Positions 35,641 through 46,676 of a DNA stretch of 64,000 bases are shown here, in pieces. The position numbers were made by a program, and so were the translations under genes. Where the stretch lies: contig NC_064616.1 in the NCBI RefSeq assembly GCF_023898315.1, positions 536,629,102-536,693,101 of the forward strand, read 5' to 3'. The notes beneath the pieces were generated by a model. It was not told where the DNA came from and ran no database searches. It was given only the letters and a program-made list of their open reading frames with translations. Source of the stretch: Schistocerca nitens. Lineage: Eukaryota; Arthropoda; Insecta; Orthoptera; Acrididae. The stretch's first letter is position 1; each line of letters starts with the position of its first letter.

Positions 35641-37882
35641 CTGTAAAATGATTGGAGGGAAGAGTGAACTGATGGGCGGCAATCTTCATGAGTCAATGAG
35701 AGGAACAGAAACGCAGTCGAAAGATAGGACCAGTGAATTACGGGTACAAACTGAGGTGCAGAAAACAGTTCATGAAGTTAATGAACTTGCAGCTGCTGTA
35801 GTCCACCTGACTATTGAGTAGAGCTCAAGCTGCACAGTTCCAGCCAATGTTTATGATTCAGTGGGTATCACAACGTGTCAGAAGGAGACTGTGGCTAAAC
35901 CTGCTGACGACACAGTACATGCTAAACCTAATTTGTGAGGTGAATCTGGGTTAGGATAATTTACTCTAGCTGCAGATCGTAATCTGTGTGCCAATATAGA
36001 TGTGGAGGAACACGTGGAGCTAGATATAAAACCTGTCAGTGATATTATAGTAAATGAACTGTCATTATGTTAAGAGCTAATGAATGAAGCTTCAGGGAGA
36101 AAAAGTGAGTTCACAACTTAAGTGTTTCCTTTTGTTGAAGGTCAATGTCGCAATGTTCCAGTGAGGAGTAAAGCTTCCAAACATGAGCTGTGTCTATTCT
36201 GTTTGCCGATGAGTATGAGGCAGTAACGGAATAAAATTTTTGTGGTGATACCACGAAAATTGGAATTTTTATGTTTTTGGGAGTCAGTTAGTGTCCCGTA
36301 TGAGGTATTCAAATTTTCAACAGGGACTGCATAATGTTTCAAGTCATATAGTTCCATTCGTAATAGCTGGGGAAACAATGCGACGAAAAGTGAGGTGTAC
36401 AGGTTTAAGATTTACTGAGCTTAGTGCAGGACTCAGTGTCAGGAAGTGTGGAGGTACCGTACTTCCTAACGTTCATGTTGTTATTATAAAATTTCTATTG
36501 CTTTTGTTTATATGCTACTTATAATTCGGTGTAAAAACCGGCAGCTCTAGTGTGTTCTTTGTACAAGCCAGTTTTTATAGTATTTCTAAGATTATCTTTC
36601 AGGTGATTAGATTTTTCTATCAACAGGGCAAGAATCAGATCGTTTCTTCCATATAAGAGGCAATATGTGTTGAGGAATTTAGTACTATTGGGGAGAGTGC
36701 AGTGGTTTTTCGACCTTAATGTTTAATGAGCTGGTGTGGAGTGCTCTAGAACATGACAAATTTATTATTTCTTACACTGATTTTCGTTCAGTGATCAAGT
36801 AATTTTCCTACATGACTCTGGCAGTTATTTCTTTGTATTGCCTCATCACGCGCTTTTGATGAATATTGGATATAATGGTTTAGGATGAATTTCGAGACTA
36901 TTTGATATAGTGCGTTGATACAGGATGAGGATATTTTGTTGTTGCTTATTGTGAGTCTTGAGCTGCAACAGGTGATCATGACTGGATAGTTTCTATGCAG
37001 TGATTTTTAGTACATGATGCAGATGTGTGAAGGCAGGATGCGACCTGCGTGTAGGTTCATATTTTTTCCTGTTTTCTATTTTTATTATATGACTGTTCAG
37101 TTATTTGGTTTAAGTGATAATTCTCTCCTAGTATGTCGACAAGTTAATTTAGATTTTGATACTGGTTGTTTCTTGCATGGTATGAGTATATGACGTGAAG
37201 GCTGTCGTGCCTGTTCTTTCATCAATGAATGACTGTCAGTAAGCTGTGAGAAAGAATGTGAATATGACATGAAGTGACGTTACTGTGTTAAACCTTAGAG
37301 GCACATACTTACTGTTTATATGATGGGCAAGACAGCACACAATTACTTCAACTGGGGCAGTGCATAATTTTATGTTTTATATTCGTGCTGTGTCCTTACT
37401 AACGTTTGATTCTTTGTCTACGAATGGATCTCTTACGATTTGAGTGGTAAGTGTCAGAATGGTATAAAGAGGTTGGTCATCTGTAAGATAGTGCATATGT
37501 CCATGTGAAATTAAAACAAAATGATTAATTTATTGCGCAGGCCATAATTACTTGTGTGAAGAAAAGGAGTGTTTGTGAGAGAGATGTGGTACAGACTGTG
37601 TTCCAGTGATGTTAATTGTTTTATAATGGTTTCTCCAGATTGTAATGGTGACTACAATGGTTGTAAAGATTTTTTGAAGAGAATTATGTGATAACTTCTT
37701 TTCTGGCTTTATCAGTTAATTCTTACCAGATTATTTGAAAAGATTGTTTTGGGTTTCTGAATCCCTTCAAGAGCTGAGGATGAAACAGTTAGATTTCTTG
37801 AGTTTTACGTTGTCTTAAGTTTCAATGAGGGATGCAATGGTGATCATTGTTCTCCTCACACGTGTCTCCTGTTGTAGTCCTG
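35641..37882. other. Unassigned region with a weakly coding-like part
   Basis: Between about 35.65 and 36.13 kb one forward frame yields long open pieces separated by single stops (for example SELRVQTEVQKTVHEVNELA, helical in character, and later DVEEHVELDIKPVSDIIVNE). It may be a decayed gag-like or other coding region, but I cannot name it. From 36.1 to 37.9 kb nothing is recognised. Confidence 0.4.
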
Positions 37883-38668
37883 CCATTCGTGCACCCAGGT
37901 TCGTCGTTGAGTACACCATCGCAGGCGCTCCTGTCTGTTCAAAAATGGTTCAAATGGATTTGAGCACTTTGGGACTTAACTTCTGAGGTCATCAGTCCCC
38001 TAGAACTTAGAACTACTTAAACCTAGGCCTCCTGTCTGTGATGCAGCGTCAAGGGTAACCACAGCCATGGTCTCCGAGCTGATAGTCCAAGCTGCTGCAA
38101 ACTTCGTCGAACTGTTCGTGCAGATGGTTGTAGTCTTGCAAAAGCCCCATCTGTTGACTCGGGGATCGGGACGTGGCAGCACGATCCGTTACAGCCATGC
38201 GGATAAGATGCCTGTCTTCTCGATTGCTACTGATACGAGGCCGTTGGGATCCAGTACGGCGTTCCTCATTACCCTCCTGAACCCACCGCTTCCATATACT
38301 TCTAAAAATCATTGGATCTCGACCAACGCGATCAGCAATGTTGCGATACGATAAACCGCAATCGCGATAGGGTACAATCCGACCTTATCAAAGTGGGAAA
38401 CGTGATGGTACGTATTTCTCCTCCTTACACGAGGCATCACAACAACGTTTCACCAGGCAATGCCGGTCAACTGCTGATTGTGTATGAGAAATCGGTTGGA
38501 AACATTCCTCGTGTCAGAACGTTGTAGGTGTCGCCACCGGCGCCAACCTTGTATGAATGCTCTGAAAAGCTAATCATTTGCATATCACAGCATCTTCTTC
38601 CTGTCGGTTAAATTTCGCGTCTGTAGCACGTCATCTTCTTTGTGTAGTACTTTTAATGGCCAGTAGTG
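37883..38668 (-). mobile_element. Truncated second copy of the Tc1 family at 34018
   Basis: It matches the right (5') half of the 34018-35419 element from ccattcgt to the inverted end (ggccagtagtg), with TA at 38669-38670. The reverse strand encodes the DNA-binding half (IWKRWVQEGNEERRTGS, RHLIRMAVTDRAATS) but nothing from D1 onward. Its left end abuts unassigned DNA. A SINE is inserted at 37939-38028. Confidence 0.88.
37939..38028 (-). mobile_element. Short SINE (tail and part of body), 11-bp TSD
   Basis: Only the 3' ~85 bp of the main SINE is present (caaaaatggttcaaatgg to acttaaacctagg). The duplication ctcctgtctgt at 37928-37938 and 38029-38039 shows it inserted already 5'-truncated, as expected from LINE-driven reverse transcription starting at the 3' end. 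Confidence 0.88.
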
Positions 38669-38670
38669 TA

Positions 38671-39570
38671 ATTTGGAATGCATGGAGGTTGTCTCTCAAG
38701 AAGGCGTCAAGTGAATTTTTATTTGCTTTTCTGAATATGTATAATTTTCAATTATTTTTCGAGGATTTGGGGATTTCAATATTCAATCTCTCTACGACAA
38801 CCCTGTGTTCACTAATCCCTATATCGGTTTTGATGCTGGTTATCAACTCAGGATTATTTGTTGCTAAGAGGTCAAGTGTGTTTTCACAACCGTTTACTAT
38901 TCGCGTGGACACATGAACTAACTGCTCGAAATAACTTTCAGAGAATGCGTTTACCACAGTTTCGGATGATATTTTATGCGTCCCTCCGGAATTAAACATG
39001 TATTTTCGCCAACATATCGAGTGTAAGTTATAGTCACCAACAACCGTTATCGTATGAGTCGGGTAGTTGTTTGAAATCAAATTCAAGTTTTCTTTGAACC
39101 TTGCAGCAACTGTATCATCTGAATTGGGAGGTCGGTAAATGGATCAAATTATTATTTTATTCTGGTTGCCAACAATGACCTCTGCCCATACTAACTCACA
39201 GGACGTATCTACTTCAATTTCGCGACAAGTTAAACTACTTCTAACAGCAACAAACACGCCACCGCCAACCGTGTTTAGCCTAGACGGAACACACTTAGGT
39301 TCTTCGCAAAAATTTCGGTTGAGCTTATATCCGGCTTTAGCCACCTTTCAGTGCCTATAACGATTTGAGCATCAGTGCTTTTTATTAGCGCTTGGAGATC
39401 TGGTACTTTCCCAACACAGCTACGACAATTTACAACTGTTATACCAATGGTTCCCGTATCTATGTTCTTCCTGTGTTCAGCCTGCACCCCTTGTGACTGG
39501 AGCTCATCTTGTGTTTTCCCAAGACCCTCCAACCTAAAAAATCGCCCAATCCACGCTACACAGTGCCTGC
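38671..39570 (-). pseudogene. LINE endonuclease domain (broken)
   Basis: Reverse frames carry VVNCRSCVGKVPDLQALIKS and IVIGTERWLKPDISSTEIF (39.45-39.3 kb), TVGGGVFVAVRSSL and ELVWAEVIVGNQNKIII (39.27-39.15 kb), and ITVVGDYNLHSICWRKY with NTLDLLATNNPEL and IGISEHRVVV (39.05-38.8 kb). GDYN and EHR match the catalytic DFN and SDH blocks with substitutions. Pieces lie in different frames. Confidence 0.78.
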
Positions 39571-39585
39571 TACCCGTGTAGCCGC

Positions 39586-39784
39586 GCCGGCCGCAGTGGC
39601 CATGCGGTTCTAGGCACTTCAGTCTGGAGCCGCGCGACCGCTACGGTCGCAGGTTCGAATCCTGCCCCGGGCATGGATGTGTGTGATGTCCTTAGGTTAG
39701 TTAGGTTTAAGTAGTTCTAAGTTCTAGGGGACTGATGACCACAGATGTTAAGTCCCATAGTGCTCAGAGCCATTTGAACCATTT
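39586..39784 (+). mobile_element. SINE (main type), full length, 11-bp TSD
   Basis: Head gccggccgcagtggccatg, B box ggttcgaatcctgcc, tail gagccatttgaaccattt. The duplication cgtgtagccgc is at 39575-39585 and 39785-39795. It is inserted between ORF1 and the endonuclease of the reverse-strand LINE. Confidence 0.92.
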
Positions 39785-39795
39785 CGTGTAGCCGC

Positions 39796-40733
39796 CTCCT
39801 GCGTATAGTGGACACCTGACCTATTCAGCAGAACCCGAAACCCAACCACCTTTTGGCGCAAGTCGAGGAATCTGCAGCCTACACGGTCGCCGAACCGTCT
39901 GAGCCTCTGATTCATACCCTCCACTCGGTTCTGTACCAGGGGTCCGCAATCAGTCCTGTCGACTATGCTGCAAATAGTCAGCTCCGCTTTCATCTTGCAA
40001 GCAAGACTGGAAGCCTTTACCACTTCTGTTAGCCGTTCGAAACTAGAGAGAATCTCTTCTGATCCAAAGCGACACACATCATTGGTACCGACGTGAGCGA
40101 CCACCTGCAGTTGACTGCACCCTGTGGTCTTCATGGCATCCGGGAGGACCCTTTCCACATCTGGAATTACTCCACCTGGTATGCACACGGACTGCACGTT
40201 GGTTTTCTTACCCTCCATGTCAGCCAAGTCCCTAAGGGGCCTCATAATGGGCCTAACGTTGAGCTCCCAACTACCAATAGTTCCACCCTCTGCGATTGTG
40301 CGGATCTTGCAGGCTGAGTGGTTTCCTCTGAAACAGGACAGGCGAAAGGATACGGCTCAGCGACAGTGTCAGCCACAGACAGCACCTGGAACCTGTTAGT
40401 CAGACAAACCGGGGCGGCCTTACGTGCGGCCGACTTGGAAGTCTTTCGCCGCCTGCCTCGCGATGGGCGGACCTCCCACTCGACCACAGGTGAGGGATCA
40501 GCCTCAGTGCGAGCAGTAACTGGGTTGGCCACCGGTGCGGACCGATCGGAGGACTCTGACGCGCTGGAAATCCGTTGGATCCCCAAGGCCGGCCCACAAC
40601 AGTGGTGCCAATCCACTTCAGCATCAAGCTGTGTGACCGAAGTCACCACAGCCTGAAGCTGAGAGCGAAGTGTCACCACCTGGGCTCGGATCCGCACACA
40701 ACAATCGCAGTCCCTGTCCATACCAAAGACCAT
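39796..40733 (-). pseudogene. LINE ORF1 with SGNH-esterase-like domain, one frame break
   Basis: It starts at ATG 40733 (MVFGMDRDCDCC, then a heptad-like region to about 40.6 kb), has a basic stretch (PSRGRRRKTSKSAARKA), then NRFQVLSV and LLVVGSSTLGPL, the usual position of the esterase nucleophile block, and a stop at 40242. A second frame overlaps by four bases (ATGA) and continues with MRPLRDLADMEGKK, LQVVAHVGTNDVCRFG and SSFERLTEVV. VGTND is the GxND block of SGNH hydrolases. In the family the domain is one protein, so the overlap is most likely a frameshift, although coupled translation cannot be excluded from sequence alone. Confidence 0.75.
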
Positions 40734-40799
40734 GGAAAACTAAACTATGCAGATAAACGGGCTATCGGCACGTGCTGCGCAGCTCTAATGTAGACCCTG

Positions 40800-41110
40800 A
40801 CGAAAACGCATGAACTGCGTCTAGTAATACGCAGATATTCAAGAACCTAACTACCGAAGCACTCAGGTGAAACTAAATAATTTGCCCGTGATAAGGAACT
40901 TCTAATATGTCACAAAATCGGTTTACTTTCTGACGCAAACGAAAACGCGACAACTGTAGCTATTAGATTTTATATTTACACGCAAAAACTCAAGAAACTA
41001 AACTATTAAAGCACACAGATGATATAATAAAATTCGCTTCTCGTTAGGAACTTGTAAATGTCATAAAAGCGGTTTACTTATCTGTTGCTGCGTCTGTCGC
41101 GGTCGGCTAC
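40800..41110 (-). promoter_or_regulatory. Tandem 5'UTR monomers of the LINE
   Basis: Upstream of ORF1 a ~151-bp unit recurs: caagaacctaacta at 40840 and caagaaactaaacta at 40991, each followed by a caggtga/cagatga-like stretch, aggaactt.taa and cggtttactt. A partial third unit precedes 40840 (cgaaaacgc...gcag). Tandem 5'UTR monomers act as internal promoters in some LINEs; that role is inferred here. Confidence 0.55.
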
Positions 41111-41150
41111 TGTGCAGTTTAGCAGTTGCTGATTGCGGCTACAGAATAAA

Positions 41151-41437
41151 ACATATACTTTTTCAATAACATTATTGATGTAGGTAACGATCAGTTAAGT
41201 CAGATAACAAGCTATGACTAGACATTAAGCTTTGCTGAGATTATTGAGATAACAGAAGAAATTATTTTCAGGGATCTGTGTTGTTCATAAAGACTACGCT
41301 CACTGGTTTGAGGTTTAGCAGTATGGCCTTTTAAACGGCACCTTCTCTTACGTCATTGAAGAAGCCATAGATGATAACAATGTGTAGTAGTGTAGACTGT
41401 TAGAAGTGTACCTATTGATTCAATATACACTGTGATG
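41151..41437. other. Short unassigned spacer
   Basis: AT-rich DNA between the LINE 5' end and a SINE; nothing recognised. Confidence 0.4.
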
Positions 41438-41448
41438 TCATTCTAAAG

Positions 41449-41646
41449 GCCGGCCGGAGGGGCCGAGCGGTTCTAGGCGCTTCAGTCTGGAACCGCGCGA
41501 CCGCTACGGTCGCAGGTTCGAATCCTGCCTCGGGCATGGATGTGTGTGATGTCCTTAGGTTAGTTAGGTTTAAGTAGTTCTAAGTTCTAGGGGAGTGGTG
41601 ACCTCAGATGTTAAGTCCCACAGTACTCAGTGCCATTTGAACCATT
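41449..41646 (+). mobile_element. SINE (main type), full length, 11-bp TSD
   Basis: Head gccggccggaggggccgag, B box ggttcgaatcctgcc, tail gtgccatttgaaccat. The duplication tcattctaaag is at 41438-41448 and 41647-41657. It is close to the family consensus, so probably a recent insertion. Confidence 0.93.
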
Positions 41647-41657
41647 TCATTCTAAAG

Positions 41658-43614
41658 TTTTGCTAGGATGGTGTAGCACTGTCCGCGAACTGTGTACTTA
41701 TTATGTGTTTACAGTAAAAGAGAAGTCTCGCAGAATAAGTACACACTGTATGAACTGTTAAAATTAGGTGAGGAGATTGTAGCAGTTCTGGAGGAGTGTC
41801 TCACATTGTGGGAGGCGACGAACTGCTATCCAAAAGCTGTTGTGGAAATGTAGTTGCCGTAGTATTTCACAGAGCGGAATACAGATGACGCATCGCTGCG
41901 TGGTGTGCGACAAGTCGTAAGAGGGCATTTAATGTTTACAAACGAATCAGGCATTTAATGGCCTGAGAACTGGAAGGGAATATTGTATGATTAGCACCCA
42001 AGTTAGTGTTGAGATCATTAATCACTTAGATAATTTATATTACTGTAATTTCATCTCTCTTTTAGGAGGATTATGATAGTTTACGGGTTTAATGTATGTT
42101 TCGTGTTTCAAGATGTTCGATAAGAGCAGAGAATGGATGCCAGCAACACCGAAATGGCATAATCAAATTGTAAATCAGCAGATGAGTCTGCAAGTAGCCA
42201 TCAAGTATAAACAGGTGGACATGACGTGAGAATACTGTGAGTCTTGAAGATGAAAATTATTGTTTGGTGTATTGAAAAGAATATTTAATTATGTGTATAT
42301 GTTGTTGTATATAGAGGGTAGGGACGAGCGCCTTAGACATAACGAATTTTGAAATATTGAAATCAAAATAGTTGGAAAATATCTTGTCACAGTCCAGATA
42401 ACGCCCTATTAAGGTTGGAACTGGTCTTATTTCCTAAATTTTATTAAAGCTACGAAATATTTAAAAAATATTTTTGATGCGGGATATGTGGCGTTTATGC
42501 CACATCCCGAGCTACATTTCATACATTTTTGTTAGTATGTTTTAACGTTCTGTATTGGAAGACTCCTGTCGCTGTAACGTAGGAAGAAGGGTACACGACA
42601 CGTCATGGGACAGACGGTCTCGGAATGTGGGAACGGTGAGATGAGTGGAAACCATATATTGCTGGAACCTATACAGACTGTAAGGATTCACCAGCGACGC
42701 TTGGCGCAAAACAATAGAACTTTCTTCAGTAATATTTACTACTTAAACATCTCAGCCATGCTTATGACGTTACTAGCAGTGACATCTTATTAATAATAAT
42801 TTCAGTAAATTTAAATCCATACGTAAAAATAAATACAAATTTTGGTTAATGTTGACAATGGTGGAAACTGTAGACCTCAGGAGCGCCCAGAGCGGGCAGG
42901 TGCCAAACTGTTACGATAGCTCACTATCAGTTTATGATTGTTTTCTGAGGTGGCAATATGTGAATTCGAGTATGAAATGTGATCTCGTGTTATGGTAGGA
43001 TAGATTAATTAAAACTACCTCGGATGACGTTCTTCTGAGAGCTTGTGATACTCTCAGGTGAATCCGAAGATCGGGTAGAGCTTTTTATTGTGACTTTCTC
43101 AGTGCCCTAAAAAATTTCAGGAAACTTTGGAGTGAATAATGATCGAATATCTTTTTCTTGTTTTCGCTCCTACACTATTCCTGGACGTTTTCATAGAGGA
43201 TCCCCATCTCCGCAAAGTGTATTCATAGTATTGCGCATTCACTGTAATTCCATACTCGAGCTACTCGACAAGCAGAGGGCACCTGCATTCCAAGAAGGAG
43301 ATCTTCATGACTTGAACAGAACGAGAACAGCTCTGGATATCCTTACCATGGGCGATATGGATGTTTCCACTATCGGCTGCGTCATTTGCCCTCAGTTGTC
43401 GGAATGCTGTCGGAATGAATAGCACCGTTGCATGATAACGCCCGTTGCCACGCTGTGAAACATATGAAGGCTACGCTTCAGCGAATCTGATGGGAAACAA
43501 TGCAACATCCTCTGTAAGCCTGAATATTTCATAGTGTAATTCTCACATCTTTGGCGACCTGAAGAAAGTAATGCGTGAACATCAGTTTCAGTCGGACGAG
43601 GAACTGCAATATTA
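41658..43614. other. Unassigned region with one hairpin
   Basis: No gene or known repeat recognised in about 2 kb. An imperfect hairpin lies at 42480-42509 (cgggat at one side, atcccg at the other, gtggc/gccac inner stem). Short frames on both strands look accidental. Confidence 0.45.
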
Positions 43615-43821
43615 CACTGAAGAGCCAAGAAACTGATACACCTGTCTAATATCGTGTAGGCCCCCCGCGAACACACAGAAGTGTCGCAACACGACGTGGC
43701 ATGGACTCGACTAATGTCTGAAGTAGTGCTGCAGGGAACTGACACCACGAATACGTAAGAATACGAGGAGGTGGAGCTCTCTTCAGAACAGCATGTTGCA
43801 GGACATCTCAGATATGCTCAC

Positions 43822-44982
43822 AAGGGAACCTCCCCATCGCACTCCCCTCAGATTTAGTTATAAGTTGGCACAGGGATAGGCCTTGAAAAACTGAACACAG
43901 ATCAATCGAGAAAACAGGAAGAAGTTATGTGGAACTATGAAAAAATAAGCAAAATATACAAACTGAGTAGTCCATGCGTAAGCTATGCAACATCAAGGAT
44001 TGTTTGAGCTTTGGAGCGCCGTGGCCACGTGGTTAGCGTGAGCAGCTGCGGAACGACAGGTCCTTGCTTCAAGTCTTCTCTAGAGCGAATATTTCAATTT
44101 TTTATTTTCAGACAATTATCAAAGTTCAGGCACTCACACATAATCAGCTTCGCTCTCCAAAATTCCAGGACATGTTCAGATTTGCTTGGACATATGCAGG
44201 ATTTGACGGTCTACACACGGAAACATTTGAAAACGTAAAAAACATATGTTTTGACAGAGCACAGGGAAAACTGTGTGACTGTGAGACTGTTGCATTCATT
44301 TGTTGCAGTTTATGTGACAAACTCTTATGTTTTCATCACTTTTTTGGGAATGATTATCACATCCACAGGAAAACCTAAATCGGGCAAGGTACAAGTATCT
44401 TTTTACCCATTCGCCAAGTGTGCAAGTTAGGTGGATCGACAACATATTCCTGTCATGTGGCGCACATGCCGTCACCAGTGTCGTATAGAATATATCAGAC
44501 GTGTTTTCCTGTGGAGGAATCAGTTGACCTATGACCTTGGGATCAAATGTTTTCGGTTCCTATTGGAGAGGCACGTCCTTCCGTCTACTAATCGCACGGT
44601 TTTGCGGTGCGGTCGCAAAACACAGACACTAAACTTATTACAGTGAACAGAGACGTCAATGTATGAACGGACAGATCGTAACTTTGCGAAAATAAAGAAA
44701 GTAAAATTTTCACTTGAGGAAAGACTCGAACCAAAGACTTTTCGTTCCGCAGCTGTTCACTCTAACCACGGGACCACGGCCCTCATCAGCTTGCATTGTC
44801 CTTGATATTGCATATCTTACGCTTGGACTACTCAGTTTGTATATTTTGCTTATTTTTTCATAGTTCCACACAACTTCTTCCTGTTTTCTCGATTGATATG
44901 TGTTCAGTTTTTCAAGGCCTATCCACTGTGTCAATTTATAACTAAATCTGACGGGGGTGCGATGGGGAGGTTCCCTTGTCAG
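43822..44982. mobile_element. Long inverted-repeat (foldback-like) element with tRNA-like arms
   Basis: Arms of about 290 bp face each other: 43822-44113 starts caagggaacctccccatcgc, and 44689-44982 is its reverse complement with about 10% differences. Each arm carries a tRNA-like segment (gtggttagcgtgagcagctg, then gcttcaagtct or ggttcgagtct). A 3-bp tca directly flanks both ends (target duplication candidate). The ~575-bp middle has no recognised transposase, so the element is non-autonomous. Confidence 0.85.
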
Positions 44983-45509
44983 TAATGTTCTAGTCTGAGG
45001 TACTTGGTGACTAGCGGAAGTGTTTAGACTCAGAAGAGTGTTTCTAGAGCCACAATGTAGAAATTCTGGGCGTGTAGGGTGTCGCATTATCCTGCTGGAA
45101 TTGCCCAAGTCCGCCGGAATGCTCAATGGGCATGAATGATGCAGGTGATCAGACAGGAATTTGACGTACGTGTCATCTGTCAGAGTAGTATCTAGACGTA
45201 TCAGGGGTCCCATATCACTCCAACAGCACACGCCCCACATCAGATAGCCTCCAGAAGCTTGAACACTCCACCGCTGACATGCAGGGTCCATTAATTCATG
45301 AGGTTGTCCCCATACACGTACATGCACTCGATACAATTTGAAACGAGACTCGTCCGACCAGGCAACACGTTTGAAGTCATCAACAATCCAATGTCGGTGT
45401 TGAAGGGCTCAGGCGAGGAGTAAACCTTTGTGTCGTGAAGTCATCAAGAGTACACGAGGGGTGATTTGGCTCCTAAAGCCCATATCGATGATGTTTCGTT
45501 GAGTGGTTC

Positions 45510-45698
45510 AAATGGCTCCGAGCACTATGGGACTTAACATCTGAGGTCATCAGTCCCGTAGACTTAGAACTACTTAAACCTAACTAGCCTAAGGACATCA
45601 CACACATCCATGCCCGAGGCAGGATTCCAACCTGTGACCGTAGCAGCAGCTTGGTTCAGGAATGAAGCGCCTAGAGCCGCTCAGCCACCGCTGCCGGC
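45510..45698 (-). mobile_element. SINE (main type), 14-bp TSD
   Basis: Tail aaatggctccgagcac, B box gattccaacctgtg, head ctcagccaccgctgccgg. The duplication tcgttgagtggttc is at 45496-45509 and 45699-45712. Inserted in the Tc1 transposase region. Confidence 0.92.
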
Positions 45699-46167
45699 TC
45701 GTTGAGTGGTTCGCACGCTGACACCTGCTGATGGCCCAGCATTGAAATCCGCAGCAATTTGCGGTAGGGTTGCACTTCTGTCACTTTGAACGATTATCTT
45801 TACTCGTCGGTGGCCCCGCTCTTGCAGAACCTTTTTCCGGCCGCAACGAAGTTGGAGATTTCATGTTTTACCAGATTCCTGATATTCTCGTACACTCGTG
45901 AAATTGTCGTACGGGAAAATGCCCTCTTCATTGCTACCTTCGAGTAACTGTGTTCCATCGCTCGTGCGCCGACCTAAACACCACCTCCAAACTCACTTAA
46001 ATGTTCACAACCTGCAATTGTAGCAGCAGTAATCGATCTAACAACTTCGCCAGACGCTTGTTGTCTTACACAGGCGCTACCGACCGCAGTGCTGTATTCT
46101 GCCTGTTTATATATGTCTGTATTAGAACACGCATACCTATACCAGCTTCTTTGGGGTTCTTCACTGT

Positions 46168-46674
46168 GTGGTACGGTTGTGGAATCCTCAGTGGCCGACC
46201 GCCTTTACTAAACAGGAATTGACCGTTCCGTTCTATGTTCCCGTGTGGGGTGTATTCAGTTTTAATTTGATTGCGCTTCACAAAATTATGTAATTGCTGG
46301 TTGTCTTCTCATTAGTATGTTGCAGTGTTGTACTGTTATTAAAATGATGTGTTCCAATCACGAATGCAGAATTATAGTAAAACCTGATGCAGTGTAGTTC
46401 CCAGAAACTTCGAGAACACCTCAATTCGAGACGGATGTGTGGAACCAGTAGAGAAACTCAGCAGGTATCTTTTTCTCAAAGAGAGGACTCAGGTTCCTTT
46501 CGGTCCTGAGTCCTGCAACTGCCGCACCCATGTGTCCTCTACCAAACATACGACAGGTGAGGCCCAACTGAGTAGTGTAGGCATTAATAATGGCAGCCAC
46601 TTGGCCGAGATGAGTGCCACGTGTTCGAAATACCAGCTGAAATAACGGTCTGCTAAGAGGTTGCGGACTATATG
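46168..46674. other. Unassigned spacer
   Basis: Nothing recognised between the Tc1 right end and the mini-mariner; only short frames. Confidence 0.4.
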
Positions 46675-46676
46675 TA

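Larger units (their letters stand above)
38671..41150 (-). mobile_element. CR1-type LINE, 5' half, with SGNH ORF1 and 5'UTR monomers
   Basis: On the reverse strand it gives 5'UTR repeats (about 41100-40800), ORF1 (40733-39796), a SINE, and the endonuclease (39570-38671). The RT half is absent because the copy stops at the Tc1 fragment. It is the same family as the forward copy at 30497-35640: both have VGKVP.LQALI, WLKP.I.S.EI and LDLLATNNPELITSIKT-type blocks. Confidence 0.82.
43615..46167 (-). mobile_element. Tc1-like transposon of a third family, with two nested insertions
   Basis: Left end cactgaagagccaagaaac after TA at 43613-43614; right end, on the opposite strand, cagtgaagaaccccaaag. 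The reverse strand encodes transposase pieces: WIVDDFKRVAWSDESRFKLY (about 45.37 kb, D1), SGGYLMWGVCCWSDMGPL (45.2 kb), QQDNATPYTPRI-like sequence (about 45.1 kb, D2) and, left of the inverted-repeat element, LVESMPRRVATLLCVRGG (about 43.7 kb). The inverted-repeat element (43822-44982) and a SINE (45510-45698) interrupt it. Confidence 0.82.

Noticed and set aside
42980..43420. 96-codon forward open frame at 43132-43422
   Set aside because: No homology I can name and no supporting splice sites; adjacent to a Tc1 end only.
44710..45336. 208-codon reverse frame read as one protein
   Set aside because: The first half is Tc1 transposase but the end runs into the arm of the inverted-repeat element, so it is a chimera of two insertions.
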